Shown here in pieces: positions 1 through 10,989 of a stretch of DNA of 64,000 nucleotides. The position numbers were made by a program, and so were the translations under genes. The notes beneath the pieces were generated by a model that saw only the letters and a program-made list of their open reading frames with translations, made no database searches and was not told the DNA's origin. Numbering within the stretch: the first letter of the stretch is position 1; each line of letters opens with the position of its first letter. The stretch is from Pterobdella sp. o SKG-2022. Taxonomy: Eukaryota; Annelida; Clitellata; Hirudinida; Piscicolidae. Location of the stretch: NCBI GenBank assembly GCA_964035795.1, contig OZ038321.1:10939093-11003092 (forward strand), given 5' to 3'.

Positions 1-160
1 ATTACTTAAATACTTTTGATTTTTCAATGAATTATGCTTAATATTTGTTCTTTACTTAATTTAAGTTATTTATATAAACTTTTTGCAAATAAAAAACACT
101 TTGTTACAATAATTCATGAATTCAACGGAGCTCGCTTAATTTGAACGACGCTAACCTTTA

Positions 161-228
161 TTATTTATTATTATTATTATTATCATCATCATTGTTATTA
201 TTATTATTAATCTTATTGCTATTATTTT
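161..228. repeat. (ATT)n-like microsatellite
   Basis: Imperfect ATT/ATC triplet run. Simple sequence; no function inferred. Confidence 0.8.
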
Positions 229-1410
229 TACATGGCTTGATTACATGAATTTGACTTACGAAAAGCTTTTAGATATTTAAATGAAGTATTTATTGCACAT
301 TTAAAATTTGAAAAATCATTAACTAACTGATTAAAAATCAAAAACACTCTATCATGCACTAAGCAAACATCTGCTTGAATTTTTACAACAGGTTGAACCC
401 CTTTTCAGAAAATTCAAGCTCCTAATTTTTGTTTCAGTTACAATTGTCATAAATTTCTTTTTTTCTTCGATGACCGAATAAATATTATATTTAAAAAATT
501 TTTAACGATTTTCAAAAATTTTCAAAGTTTGTATCACAAAAACAAGGTATCTTGATCAATAAACACTAGCTTAACAAAATCCCCTTTTAACAATAATTTA
601 TGGAGTTTTTTAAGACAATCCTCTTTGAACTAAATGTCTGTAGGTGACAGTTTTGCGATACTCTGTTGCTTATTTTTCATGTATTAAATACTTCAAAGTG
701 CCTCGAAAAAATAAAGTTGGATGAAGTATTTGAGCAATAGAAACATAAAAATCATGTACAATTTTTACCAACATGTTACAGTTTTGAGCACACAAATGAC
801 TAACTATAGTTTTATTTATATGAAGGTTTAAGTCAGAAAATATCGAAACCTTGCTAGTTGCTATAAAAGATTTATAAAAATGGTTTAATATAAGGATTAA
901 ATTTAATATAATGCTCTTCATGTCGACAAACAACAAGTGGCTTCAACGAATTGTTTAATGGCCTACATACATCGCTTTTGCTCTGTCATTCAAAACTACT
1001 TCAAGTTGCGATGTAAAATTTTTTGTTCAATTTAAGAAAATTCTTTTTTTTCTAATACCAAAATGGTATTTTCTAAAAAAATGCAAGTAAAAACTCGCAA
1101 ATTTATGTTACCAGCTGATGGAGATTTCATTGTTTTAGGCTTGTTTTTGTTAAATGTTACTAATCACATTTCATTGAAATGATAAATTTATTTGTTTGAT
1201 ACCCTACGCAGGTTTGTGCAATGCTTGGCGCAACATGCGGTCGTCAAACTGAAGCTAATTATTAATTACTTTTCAAAACACTTTACTCTACTTTTTCTTT
1301 TCCAAACTATTTCAATGTTTTATTTTTTCTTTTTTAAAAATGTTTATCTTATACTGATATAACCACCGTAATGTTTTATTTTTTCTTCTTTTGGCAGCTT
1401 TCCCACCTTT

Positions 1411-1470
1411 GTGAGTTCGACTTATGAAAAGCTTTGTGCTTTTAAGTTAACAAAAGTGTTTGATTTAAAC
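1411..1470 (+). repeat. Diverged copy of the Penelope-type terminal repeat
   Basis: Shares the order of blocks seen at 6661-6722 (a GAGTTC-ACTTA-GAAAAGCTT core followed about 25 bases later by AAAGTGTTTGATT). Same orientation as the right arm of the element at 5716-6745. A solo, diverged terminal repeat; other copies are at 13988-14075 and 41909-42003. Confidence 0.5.
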
Positions 1471-2721
1471 TATTATGTCATTTTTATTTATTCACTCAAA
1501 GTTTTATCAATATTTCTTTAAATTTTTATATATTCCAGTCTGTCAAATAACTCTTTTAACCCTATGGAGTTTTATAAAGCTCCATTCTTATTAGCACCTT
1601 TTTTATACGTTTCAATTTTTTTTTATTGATTGTTTCTTCAAAACTGATATTTTTGTCTCTCTGCTCTTATCTTTCCTTCCTACCGCCTTAAAAAAAATTC
1701 TTCTTTTCTAACATCAATTTTTGAGATGATTCTATGTTTTAAAACTTGAAGCTTCCAAGTTGATTTTTTCATATTTAAATAAAGCTGAATTTTATGTATC
1801 TATCTAACCTTTACTTTTCCTCTATCATTCAGAATCAAAAAGTAATTATCGATTCTTTTTATAAGCTCAATCTTCAACCAAATGGTCCGTTTCTTTTTTT
1901 TCACATTTCCAGGATTAAAAACTTTTCGCTTTAATTGACTATTTTTAACTCAAAATTTTTTTTTGTTTATCTCTCATTATTAAGATAGTATAAAATTTAA
2001 AAAAAAAATTTTAAAAGCACTGAAAATCTTTGAGATATCACAAGGTTTGCTATGGTATACGTGAAAAAAGTATGCGGAGATTCTTTTGCCCATTTACTGA
2101 TGCATTTATCAGCTTTTTAAAAAGCTCGTCTGGTCTCTCTTAACTTTCTTCATATTTCTTAATCCGATAACGGTTTTTACTATTTTTTATTAGATATATA
2201 TTCATTTGTTTGATTTTTCAAACTTTAGAGTAAGTTTATATATAAATATATTTTTTAAGTACAACTTTTTCATGAATCTATAGTGTACATTTAAGGATAG
2301 ATTAGTTCACAAAGCTGATCTTTGCTCATGATAGTAATTATAGAAATTGAATGATATTTTAAATTAGCTTATATCTTCATTGTCTATTTTTTGCATGTGA
2401 ACTGGTTTGTATCAAATCTTATATTCAGCTTATTGACAGACTAGTCTTTTAGTTTTCTATATACACTTTTTAATGTCGTTATTTTCATTTTCACATTATT
2501 TTGTTGTTTCAGAAAGGAAAGCTTACTTTATTGCTTTTGGGTTTATATTTTATTCTGCTTCTACTTATTCTTTATTTTAACACTTCCAGATGAATAATCT
2601 TTTAAAGTTTTTAATGATTTGTTTTTAAATACTGAATACAATTTCTAGCAAGATTCAACTTTAAATTTGAATTTAAAATAAAGCATTGCACAAAAACAGA
2701 TCAAGCAAAACTACCACGTAC

Positions 2722-2878
2722 CATTGAGGATATCTTCATAATCAACATTTCCATCGCAAACCTCCAAATCCATTTCAATTGAGTTTTCTCTTGTCATTTC
2801 AATTATATCGCTAACAGAATCTCGGTCTTCATCGTCTATGTACAAGTTCTTGTTCATACTCATCTTATTTTTTTCCAT
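2722..2878 (-). CDS. First coding exon of an unrecognised acidic protein
   Basis: On the minus strand an ATG at 2878-2876 opens 52 codons plus one base, ending at a consensus donor (AATG followed by GTACGT). The peptide is acidic and methionine-rich, with IDDEDRDSVSD and NVDYEDILN stretches, and looks unstructured. In-frame ATGs at codons 6 and 8 are alternative starts. I do not recognise the family. The gene must continue leftward; no second exon was found in 1-2721. It lies about 760 bases downstream of ANAPC13 on the same strand. Support is the open frame, biased composition and strong donor only. Confidence 0.45.
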
Positions 2879-2906
2879 ATTAAATTTTTTTCTATAAAAA
2901 CAGTTT

Positions 2907-3134
2907 TTGAAATTTTTATCACCGTTCAGTGTTAGTTGGAAAAGTAGAAATGCAAACTCTCAGTACTCAGTAAAAGAATTATTTTTTCTTCACTTGAGAA
3001 AAATTAATGAAAAAGTAACTTTTGAAGATTTGCTCACACAATTAAACTCAGTTTTAAAATTTAGTGAGGTTATTTATAAAGTAGGACTTTGTACTTTGTA
3101 CCTAGGTGAGCATTTAAGAATTGGGCTGACTTAG
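2907..3134 (+). other. Unrecognised 75-codon open frame
   Basis: Open frame with a plausible acceptor (TTCAG near 2930) and a GTGAGC donor near 3106, giving peptide such as KINEKVTFEDLLTQLNSVLKF. I cannot match it to a family. It may be a decayed transposon piece or a real exon; low confidence. Confidence 0.2.
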
Positions 3135-3638
3135 AGACGATTATGTTTGTTGATACAAAAAGTTTCCAGTTTATTTATTTACACAAGGCTAAACTTGAAG
3201 TGAACTTAAATACCTTTTTTATGAAAACACATTGATGATACCTTGTCAATAGCGAAAAACGGTGCATTGAACTAAAAATCTAGCACGTCCTCCATTGTAA
3301 ACTAATGTAAAGAAATGATGTTAGCTACGAAAAAATTTGTCGACTCAAAACCTTACATTGGTGAAACTGACTTATCTTCGAATAAATGAAAAAAATTTAA
3401 ACTTTTATTTAATTTTTTGTAAGATAAAACAATTAAAATCATTTGAACGTTTTTTAGTTTTATTAATGAAAAAATTTCTGTTAATATTTGCAAAAGGATT
3501 ATTGGTTCTAACAAAACTATATAACTCCAGATGAAGCTTGAAAAAACTTCAGCGCTAAAGCAACTAAAAAAGCAATTTTTGAGTTTTTCATGAAAACGTT
3601 TTAATCATTATAAAAGGTTACTATGAAATTTAATTTAT

Positions 3639-3863
3639 TTACGATTGTTCATTGAGGTGTGAAAGGGCAAGGTCTGTCCATTTTTGTTCTTGCTCTCTCA
3701 AAGTTTCTTGTCCATTTCCATTCTCACATTCTAACTCAGGGAGCTCCATCAGGGGCACGAGAATATCATCTAAAGGAAGCTTTTCATTTAGCCATTCTTG
3801 GTCTACCTTAGGTTTATGAATTGAATTTTTTATTTTTCCATCCAGCTTTAATAGCTTATACAA
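3639..3863 (-). CDS. ANAPC13: Anaphase-promoting complex subunit 13 (main exon)
   Basis: APC13 is a small subunit that stabilises the TPR lobe of the anaphase-promoting complex, the ubiquitin ligase of mitotic exit. The minus-strand frame encodes DGKIK, then EWLNEKLPLDDILVPLMELP, then REQEQKWTDLALSHLNE. These match the order and spacing of the conserved APC13 motifs (human EDKLP, IPLNELPEPE and KEQEMKWTDLAL). From the DGK motif to the stop it covers nearly the whole family length of about 74 residues. The frame has no clear ATG: its first codons read from a TTG, so the start methionine is probably in a short upstream exon at higher coordinates, with an acceptor near 3855-3870. The stop at 3641-3639 overlaps an AATAAA-like signal. 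The upstream exon was not identified. Confidence 0.9.
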   Translation of the reverse strand: MYKLLKLDGKIKNSIHKPKVDQEWLNEKLPLDDILVPLMELPELECENGNGQETLREQEQKWTDLALSHLNEQS

Positions 3864-4514
3864 TCTTTAAATGCATCATAAATTGCTAATTTATAATTTA
3901 TATGGATAAGCATTTCATCATAATTATCATCGTTTTGCATCCGTTTCCATGTTAGCATGGGTTTGAGGAGAATAAAAATTTATGTGAAAACTTAAAAAGT
4001 ATAGAAAAATTGTCAATTGTAAACTAAGTCTGCAACCATTTTTTCAAATCTTTCGAAAAAAATTTTAATATAATGAAAATTTACTATAAAATATTTTAAG
4101 CATTAAAACATTTTAAGAATACTTTTTAAAATAAACTAAAGTTGAGTAGACAGATCGAAAAAGAAAAAAATCCTATAAAATAAATTTTTCAGACAATTAA
4201 GAGTGGAATTGTTGAAAATGAATTTATGAATATTGTCAGACAAGAATTGATATTTTAAATTAAAATAGCAAAAATTGTAATTTTTTATATTTCAATTTGT
4301 TTGAATATGAATATTTTACATCTTGAAACTACTTTAATTTTGCTTCATTGCGTTTTTTTAAAGCTGAATATAAAAAAGCCAACACTTCAAAACCAGAAGT
4401 GTTAAAATTTCTATACAAATATGTTGTGAAATTAAAAGAAAAAGTTCATTATGAACAAAAAATAAGCCCTTCGTGATCAAACACCACCCATATATTCTGA
4501 GTTTTTAAAAAATA

Positions 4515-4711
4515 TATTATTGTTCATATTAGATTATACTAACGTACTTCCTCCCCTCAACTCTATTGAGTGGGTCTGCATTTTCCAGGCCATAGGATTC
4601 CGTATCCTTTTCAACACAACTCAACCAAGTTTTTGCTGGTCTACCACAGGAACAACCTCCAAAAAGAGGAATTTTGAGCACGTCTTTGATACACATGAAC
4701 GAACGTCTCAC
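4515..4711 (-). pseudogene. LINE 3' coding tail fragment
   Basis: The minus-strand frame contains GRPAKTWLSCVEKDTESYGL, then NADPLNR. This resembles the C-terminal tail of LINE reverse transcriptase proteins, where a GRPxKTW motif is followed by a DL-GL segment. It sits directly beside the 28S fragment. No other domain remains. Confidence 0.6.
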
Positions 4712-4857
4712 GTGACCATACCAACACTCTCCGGACGACCGGTTTTTCAGCTTTGGAGGTGGTTAAGCCACAGCAAAAAAGCTTTTTTCGTACATTTACT
4801 GTGCGTGCGAGTGCTTTAAAAAAATTTTTGTACCGAGGTGGCGGTTCCAAATCATAA

Positions 4858-5625
4858 GTAGATGATCAGTCGTCCGGAGAGTATAGGCACCTTTCGACGC
4901 AGTGGCACAAACAATATCGTTGTATATTTGAAAAAGATTCTGACTTAGAGACGTTCAGTCATAATCCTGCAGATTGTAGCTTTGCACCATTGGCTATCAG
5001 CCAAGCACATGAACCAAATGTTTGAACCTGCGGTTCCTTTCGTACTGAGCACGATTACCATAGCAACGACGTAGTCTTAGTAGGGTAAAACTAACCTGTC
5101 ATACGACAGTCTAAACCCAGCTCACGTTCCCTGTTAGTGGGTGAATAATCCAATGCTTGGTGAATTCTGCTTCACAATGATAGGGAGAGCCGACATCGAA
5201 GGATCGAAAATCAACGTCGCTATGAACGCTTGGCTGCCCCATCCAGTTATCCCTGTGGTAACACTTCTGACACCTTTTGCTTAAAACTCATAAATAATCA
5301 AAATGATCGATAGCCCATGCTTTCACAGTCTGTATTCGTACTGAAAATCAAAATCAAGAGAGCTTTTGCCTTTTTACTCTACGAGAGGTTTCCGTCCCTA
5401 CTGAGCTCGCCTTAGGACACCTACGTTACTTTTTGACAGATGTACCGCCCCAGTCAAACTTCCCGCTTGACACTGTCTTTCGAACAGGTCACCAGCCAAC
5501 CCACTACACGATCGAAACCGCACAGGGCCGAGCCAGGCTTACGTCTAGAAAACGAGACACGAGACGATAAAACATCATCGAATCCTTACCCCGCCTAACG
5601 GAATAAGTGAAAAAACAGACCTTAT
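4858..5625 (-). rRNA. 28S rRNA 3' domain, probably a pseudogene
   Basis: The reverse complement reads as the 3' third of eukaryotic 28S rRNA: the CACAGGGATAACTGG core of the peptidyl-transferase region, CGATCCTTCGATGTCGGCTC, GAATTCACCAAGC, GGGTTTAGAC, the sarcin-ricin region and ATTATGACTGAACG. Nearly invariant positions are altered: ATGGGG replaces CTTGTGG after ATAACTGG, and the sarcin-ricin loop reads AGTACGAAAGGA instead of AGTACGAGAGGA. The fragment stops abruptly at both ends, with no 5' domains and no ITS. Repeats flank both sides, so this is most likely a dispersed, decayed rDNA fragment rather than a working rRNA gene. Confidence 0.85.
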
Positions 5626-5715
5626 AAGAATTTTCAAAAAGGACCTTAATAAGCTAAGTCCATGTTTTTTCCGTATTTGAAAAACTCATGACCTGAGCTG
5701 CTGTTAACTTGGCGT

Positions 5716-5887
5716 TCAAAGAAATGGCACATTCGATTTGAATCAAACACTTTTATTAACTGAATAATAATACGAAGCTTTTCGTAAGTTGAACTCACAT
5801 TATCAAGTATACAATCTTAAAGACGTTTTTAACTGCCATGGTATCATCATTTAATAGTATTTTTATAACGCTTGACAAGAATAATGA
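5716..5887 (+). repeat. Left inverted terminal arm
   Basis: Begins GTTCAAAGAAATGGCAC and ends near AACGCTTGACAAGAAT. It is the reverse complement of 6576-6745 with very few differences, so the two arms are young or were recently made alike. Confidence 0.8.
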
Positions 5888-6575
5888 AAATAAAATTCTG
5901 AAATATTGAAATATAATTAACTGAAAGCTATAAAAATGAGTAAAATAAATATAATAATAATAAAATAAAATAAATAAATAAAATAATAATTATAATAATA
6001 ACAATAAAATTATTTAAAAAAATAAATAATTAAAGAATAAGAATAATAAATTAATTAATTACTTAAATTAATAATAATAAATAAAAAGATATATATAAAC
6101 GATTTTTATAACAAATTAAAAAGTGAAATCGAATATGAATAAACAAATCAAATCAATTAAAAGCGAAATAATTACAAGTTTTTGATGTCCACTTGAGTAT
6201 TTAATAAAGGTCTCTGAGTTATTATGTGATAAGCTTCTGAAATTTTGTTTTCTCATGTTGCAAGAAGCTTTTTCTAATATCATCTAAGAGAACTAGTGAA
6301 TGGGATTGGAAGCAAGGTGCTTTGAAGGTTCTGACGTACCACTATGAGACTCATGTTTTTCCATCTGACCACTGAGTTTTTTTTTAGTTTCACCAATGTA
6401 CGTGTTCTCGCAAGAGTACAGTCCTTTATAAAAGACGTGGTGGTGATGACTTAGTTTTTTTTATGGGAAATAATGAAAAGTTTCATATTAATATTCAGTT
6501 AATAAAATTGTTTGATTCAAATCGTTTTTGTTAATAGGCTAGTTTGGTTAATCACAGATAGCAAACTTATATTCA

Positions 6576-6745
6576 TTATTCTTGTCAAGCGTTATAAAAA
6601 TACTATTAAATGATGATACCATGGCAGTTAAAAACGTCTTTAAGATTGTATACTTGATAATGTGAGTTCAACTTACGAAAAGCTTCGTATTATTATTCAG
6701 TTAATAAAAGTGTTTGATTCAAATCGAATGTGCCATTTCTTTGAA
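6576..6745 (-). repeat. Right inverted terminal arm
   Basis: Inverted partner of 5716-5887. The block GTGAGTTCAACTTACGAAAA is the best marker of the family and recurs, diverged, near 1411, 14030 and 41960. Confidence 0.8.
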
Positions 6746-6849
6746 CTCAAATCCCTATCCCAAAAACTCCTCCCTACATACACAATCTAACACAAAAAAC
6801 CCTCCACACACATCAACAAACCAAACCAACCACCCAAAACCAACCAACT

Positions 6850-8815
6850 CCCCCCATAACAAGACCAAACAACATCAACATAATACAGCTCAACATCAAC
6901 TCAATCACCAAGAAAAAAACTGAACTCACCCACCTAATACACAAAAAAAAGATACACATTATCACACTACAAGAATCAAACCTCAACAGCAAACACAAAA
7001 CCCCACGCATCCCTAACTTCTCAGCCATTAGACTAGATAGACCCTCATCCCAAAAAGGTGGAGGTCTGCTAACCTACATCAACAACAACATAACCTACTC
7101 ACAAATCCCCACTCCCACAAACAACATCGAACTCAAATTCACCAAACATAAAACATACCCCCAAAAACACCCCTCTCCACGAAGACCCCCACACAGCTAA
7201 CCACTTCATCCTAAACGCCACCCAACAACACAAAAAAACAAAAATGGGAAGAGCATCTGAAAGCCGACTGGGGCCACAATAAAAAATCTCACATCCTATG
7301 GTCCAAAGTAAAGGCCTTCAACCCTAAAAAACCAACCACTCCCACCAACACAAACATCACCCACAACAACAAAACAGCCCACACAGACACACAAAAAGCC
7401 AACACACTAAACAAATTTTCAAATCAACCACAAAACACTCCTCCAACCCCACTTAAAGAATAATAAATAAACTCACCAAATCACTCACATCTACCCCAAT
7501 AACAATCACTGAATCAAAAACCATCCACACAATAAAACAATCTAAAAATGACAACTCTTCAGGACCAGACAATATCAACATCAAACACCTAGGACCAATA
7601 GCCATCAAACAACTAACCAACCTCTACAACATCGCAATCAACACAAACACCATACCCCAAATATGGAAAACCTCCAAAATCATCCCTATCGCCAAGCCCA
7701 ACAAAAACCCTTCTCTTCCCTCCTCATACAGGCCAATAGCCCTACTCTCTCTCATAGAAAAAACTCTAGAAAAAATAATCCTCCACCCAGAACCTTCTCC
7801 CATATCTCAATGAAATACACACATGGGCTCACAATAACAACCGACAAATCAACCCTACCAAAACCACGTCAACTCTCATGACCCCTGACCCATCAGAATA
7901 TAACAAACCCCTAAACATCCACATCAACAACACTCCTATCCCACCACCTGCAACCCTACCATCCTTGGCTTAACTTTTGACTCCAAACTAAAATACTTTA
8001 CCCACACAGACAACACCATCACAAAAGCAAAAAAAAACACTCAATCTCCTAAAACTCCTCACATCAACACACTGGGAAAAAAGCAAAGAAACACTCATCA
8101 CCACATACAAAACATTACCCCTTCCCATCATCGAATACGCCAACACCATCTGGTCACCCATCATCTCATCCACTTCCCTCAACAAACTCAAAAAAATCCA
8201 AAACGCAGCCTTGAGAACAATCACTGGCTGCACCCTAGACACCAACACCCAACACCTCCACTTAGAGACCAAAATCCTCTCACTTCAAAACCATCTCAAA
8301 CTTTACGCATCACAACTCATACAAAAAGCCTCCCACTCCACTCACCACACAAGAAGCCCACCCCAGATACAAAAAACAATCCACATTCAACAACATCAAC
8401 TACACCCTAAACATACCCTCTTCCACCCAGACCACCTCTCACACACAAATAAAAAACAATATGAAAACAATACACACAAAAATAGTACATGACTACATAT
8501 CATCCACTCACAACAAAACCCTCAGCAAGTAACCCCCACCCATTCATGAATCAGAAACCACCCTAGACCACCAAACTCACCCAACTCAGATCAAATAAAT
8601 CACCTTTCATCCTCTCATACCTCAACAAAATCTCACCCTCATCTCATCTTTCACCTTCATGCCCACTCTGCCAAACAAACCTTCACGACACCCCTCACCT
8701 CTTCATCTGCCCCAAAATAAGTACCACACTGGGCCCCGAGAGTCTGTGGACCGACCCCGCGAGAGCGGCTGAGCTTCTCGACCACTGGACGGTCTTGATG
8801 GGGACATGATGAGCA
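6850..8815 (+). pseudogene. Jockey/CR1-type LINE pseudogene with extreme A/C strand bias
   Basis: The plus strand encodes an AP-endonuclease start (INIIQLNINSITKKKTELTH, then ITLQES, then GGGLLTYINN). It continues with reverse transcriptase parts (SGPDNINIKHL, IPIAKPNKNP, SYRPIALLSLIEKTLEKI). After that come the thumb region (GLTFDSKLKYFTHT, TTYKTLPLPIIEYANTIWSP, LKKIQNAALRTITGC) and a C-terminal LWTDPARAAELLDHW ending at a TGA near 8813. Frames change several times, and the palm segment with the catalytic Asp-Asp is missing between about 7800 and 7900. The element starts directly after the Penelope-like right arm. Up to about 8730 the strand is nearly free of G and poor in T; the last ~85 bases are of balanced composition. 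Confidence 0.75.
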
Positions 8816-9279
8816 CTCAACAAGACTAGGGTGCTCGGGGTAAAAAAAAAAACTTAGGTGCAGTTCAACGTCATGCCCAGAACCGAAAAGTAATAATAAC
8901 TAAAGCTTATTTATAAGTGATGAATTTTCATGGCATGACAATCGAACCATTTAAAATAAAACAGTAACAACTAAAAGCTTCTTTGAAAACTTTAACATTA
9001 AGATGTTTTTTAAAAATTTATGAAGTAAAATAAAACAGGTCTCTTGTTCCAAATTCAAACAAACATGGTAATTACTCTCGTATATAAAATTTTGAAAGCT
9101 ATGGTTTGAATAAAATTGTTTAAACCTTAACCATTTTATAAATGACTCTTGTGATTTCTGTGTTTTGTTATTTGGGGCCTTTCACGTGCGAAATACAAAC
9201 CACCTGGATTTTACGAAAATCCACGCTTCATTTTTTAAAATCAATATAAGAGATAGTTTATATCATTTTTGAAGCTTAT

Positions 9280-10060
9280 TCTAAATAACATCTTGATTGT
9301 CTCGATGCATTTGTTCAGTAATTTGAGTTATTCTTATGACCAAACATTTTGAAATCATTTTTTCAGACTCATTCCTGCCAAGATTTAAAGCAAAACTGGC
9401 GGCTTCATAACCTTTTTTTTCTTTCTCCTGACTTCCATTCTCTAGAAAAATTTCGCTTATGACAAACGGCCTTTTGTATACTAACCTTCTTCGACCATGT
9501 ATGATTTTCAAAAAACTTGTTTTGCGCCATGAAACAAGATGTTATTAAAGTGAAAGAAAGCTTCATTCCTAGTTTTTATAGATTAAAGCTCTGAAATCTT
9601 TTGAAAATTCAATTTGATTTGCCAAGTCTCTCAGCTTCCAAATCTTTTCACCTGAAACAAACTTTCTTTTGGGACGAAAATTGAGAAAAACCTTCAAATC
9701 ACCGGTCAGTTTATGCTGTACTGTACACACTTTCCCTACAGTAGCCTTCATCATGAAAACTATTTTTTTGAAACTTCTCTCATGCAATACATAGTCAATT
9801 TTGATCTTGTACTCTTTTGGATTGTATGTAATAAATTTTCAAACCTCTATTTGAACCAGGATCTACAAACCATCAGTTTATTAGCGGCAGCAAATTCCAA
9901 CAGTCTCTCACCTTCAGGATTTCTTTCTCTCGAAGTTTTCCTACCATGCACCTCTTCAAAAGCAGTAGAGTCTGATCCTATATGGCCATTCCAGTCTCCG
10001 CACATTAATGCTTGAAACTTAAGAAATTGTGGATTGTAGAATTAATTTTTCGAATTCTCA
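9280..10060 (-). pseudogene. LINE endonuclease/RT-linker fragment
   Basis: Reading the minus strand from about 10015: CGDWNGHIGSDSTAFEEVHG, then NPEGERLLEFAAANKLMV. This is the GDxNxHxG block and following region of a LINE AP-endonuclease. Further down, in shifted frames, are YEAASFALNLGRNESEK and neighbouring linker sequence. Several frameshifts and stops make it dead. Confidence 0.65.
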
Positions 10061-10740
10061 GTAAAGTTGGTTTGATGGAGATGAGCAGTCAAAAAAGCAA
10101 CAGAATTTTTATAATGACCATTAGCTCAAAAATGAATTTTCAGAGATTTTGATACACTCAAACATTATAGTATACCACTTTCAGTTAGAAAATTATTATA
10201 CCACAAATACTTTGTTATTTCCATAGCCAAAAATTGGTATCAAAACTCAACCTACAATAAACTTCAAGGCTGTTAAAATTAAGGTCAAAATTGATCACTC
10301 ATGGTTATTAAGATTTACGGAATACCCAAGGCTAAGTTTGTTATTTGTGCATAGTCAACTTTTTGCCCAACTTTCATATCTTGATCCGCATAAACAGTGC
10401 ATTCTTAAACGCGAGTTTTCTCAATGCCCATCATCCACTGTGAAAGACATGATCAAAAGTTTCTTCGAGGTAAAAAATGACAAAAGCGTTGTTTTGACAG
10501 ATTCAATTTGTGTGTCAGCTTGGCCTGAAAGTCAATGAAAATTAACTAGCTTAAAAAAGTTTCAAGAATCTAAGACTTCCTGCTGTTAACCTCAGTTACT
10601 AGGAAAGGTATAACAGAACAATCTAATATGATGAAATGTTTTAAAAATAAATTAGTAGATAGTATAAGTTTTTGGATATAAATTTAATCATCTAATTTCA
10701 ATAAAACTTCTCTATTTTCATTACCATGGAAAAAATGACT
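10061..10740. other. No recognised gene
   Basis: AT-rich sequence. The plus-strand frame at 10338-10538 (LSYLDPHKQCILKREFSQ) is open but not recognised; I treat it as chance or as transposon debris. Confidence 0.4.
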
Positions 10741-10748
10741 TTTAAAAC

Positions 10749-10980
10749 TTATTATGAAAAGCATGTTGTTCCCCTGACCCATAGGATTGAAGCAGAAAGG
10801 ACCAATTAAAGAATTTTTAAAAAACACTAAAATTTATTAAAAAGGATAACACATAACAACACAATAACACATAATTTCATAACACACTGTAAATACTATT
10901 TTTTTCTGACGAACCCTATGATTGGTTCTTTCTGCTTCAATCCTATTGGTCAGTGAAAAAACCATATGCTTTCTATAGTA
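10749..10980. mobile_element. MITE-like inverted-repeat element
   Basis: Arms of about 58-60 bases (10749-10806 and 10921-10980) are inverted copies built around ATAGGATTGAAGCAGAAAG-ACCAAT. They are separated by about 114 bases of AT-rich sequence. There is no coding capacity. A half-copy of the arm lies at 43674-43722. Confidence 0.65.
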
Positions 10981-10989
10981 AATATGAAC

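Larger units (their letters stand above)
1..2700. other. AT-rich stretch without a recognised gene
   Basis: I see no convincing exon here on either strand. The minus-strand reading frame at 670-936 is long only because the region is AT-rich; it has no recognisable domain. A trinucleotide-like ATT/ATC run lies at about 161-228. The unfinished minus-strand gene whose first exon is at 2722-2878 should continue into this stretch or beyond the left edge, but I could not identify its next exon. Confidence 0.5.
5716..6745 (-). mobile_element. Penelope-like element remnant with inverted terminal repeats
   Basis: Arms of about 170 bases at 5716-5887 and 6576-6745 are near-perfect inverted copies of each other. 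Between them, on the minus strand (about 6450-6180), a frame encodes GLYSCENTYIGETKKKLSGQ, then EKHESH and KHLASNPIH. The spacing GLY-x6-YIGET fits a GIY-YIG endonuclease of the type fused to Penelope-like reverse transcriptases. Two in-frame stops interrupt it and no reverse transcriptase is left. Penelope-like elements are known to have LTR-like repeats in direct or inverted orientation, which fits. The interior at 5935-6095 is AT-rich simple sequence. Confidence 0.6.

Noticed and set aside
161..228. Possible regularly spaced repeat array
   Set aside because: Simple ATT/ATC microsatellite; there are no CRISPR-like repeats in this eukaryotic window.
4520..4850. Overlapping 99-codon plus and 69-codon minus frames
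   Set aside because: The only family signal here is the LINE tail on the minus strand (GRPAKTWL); the others are shadows.
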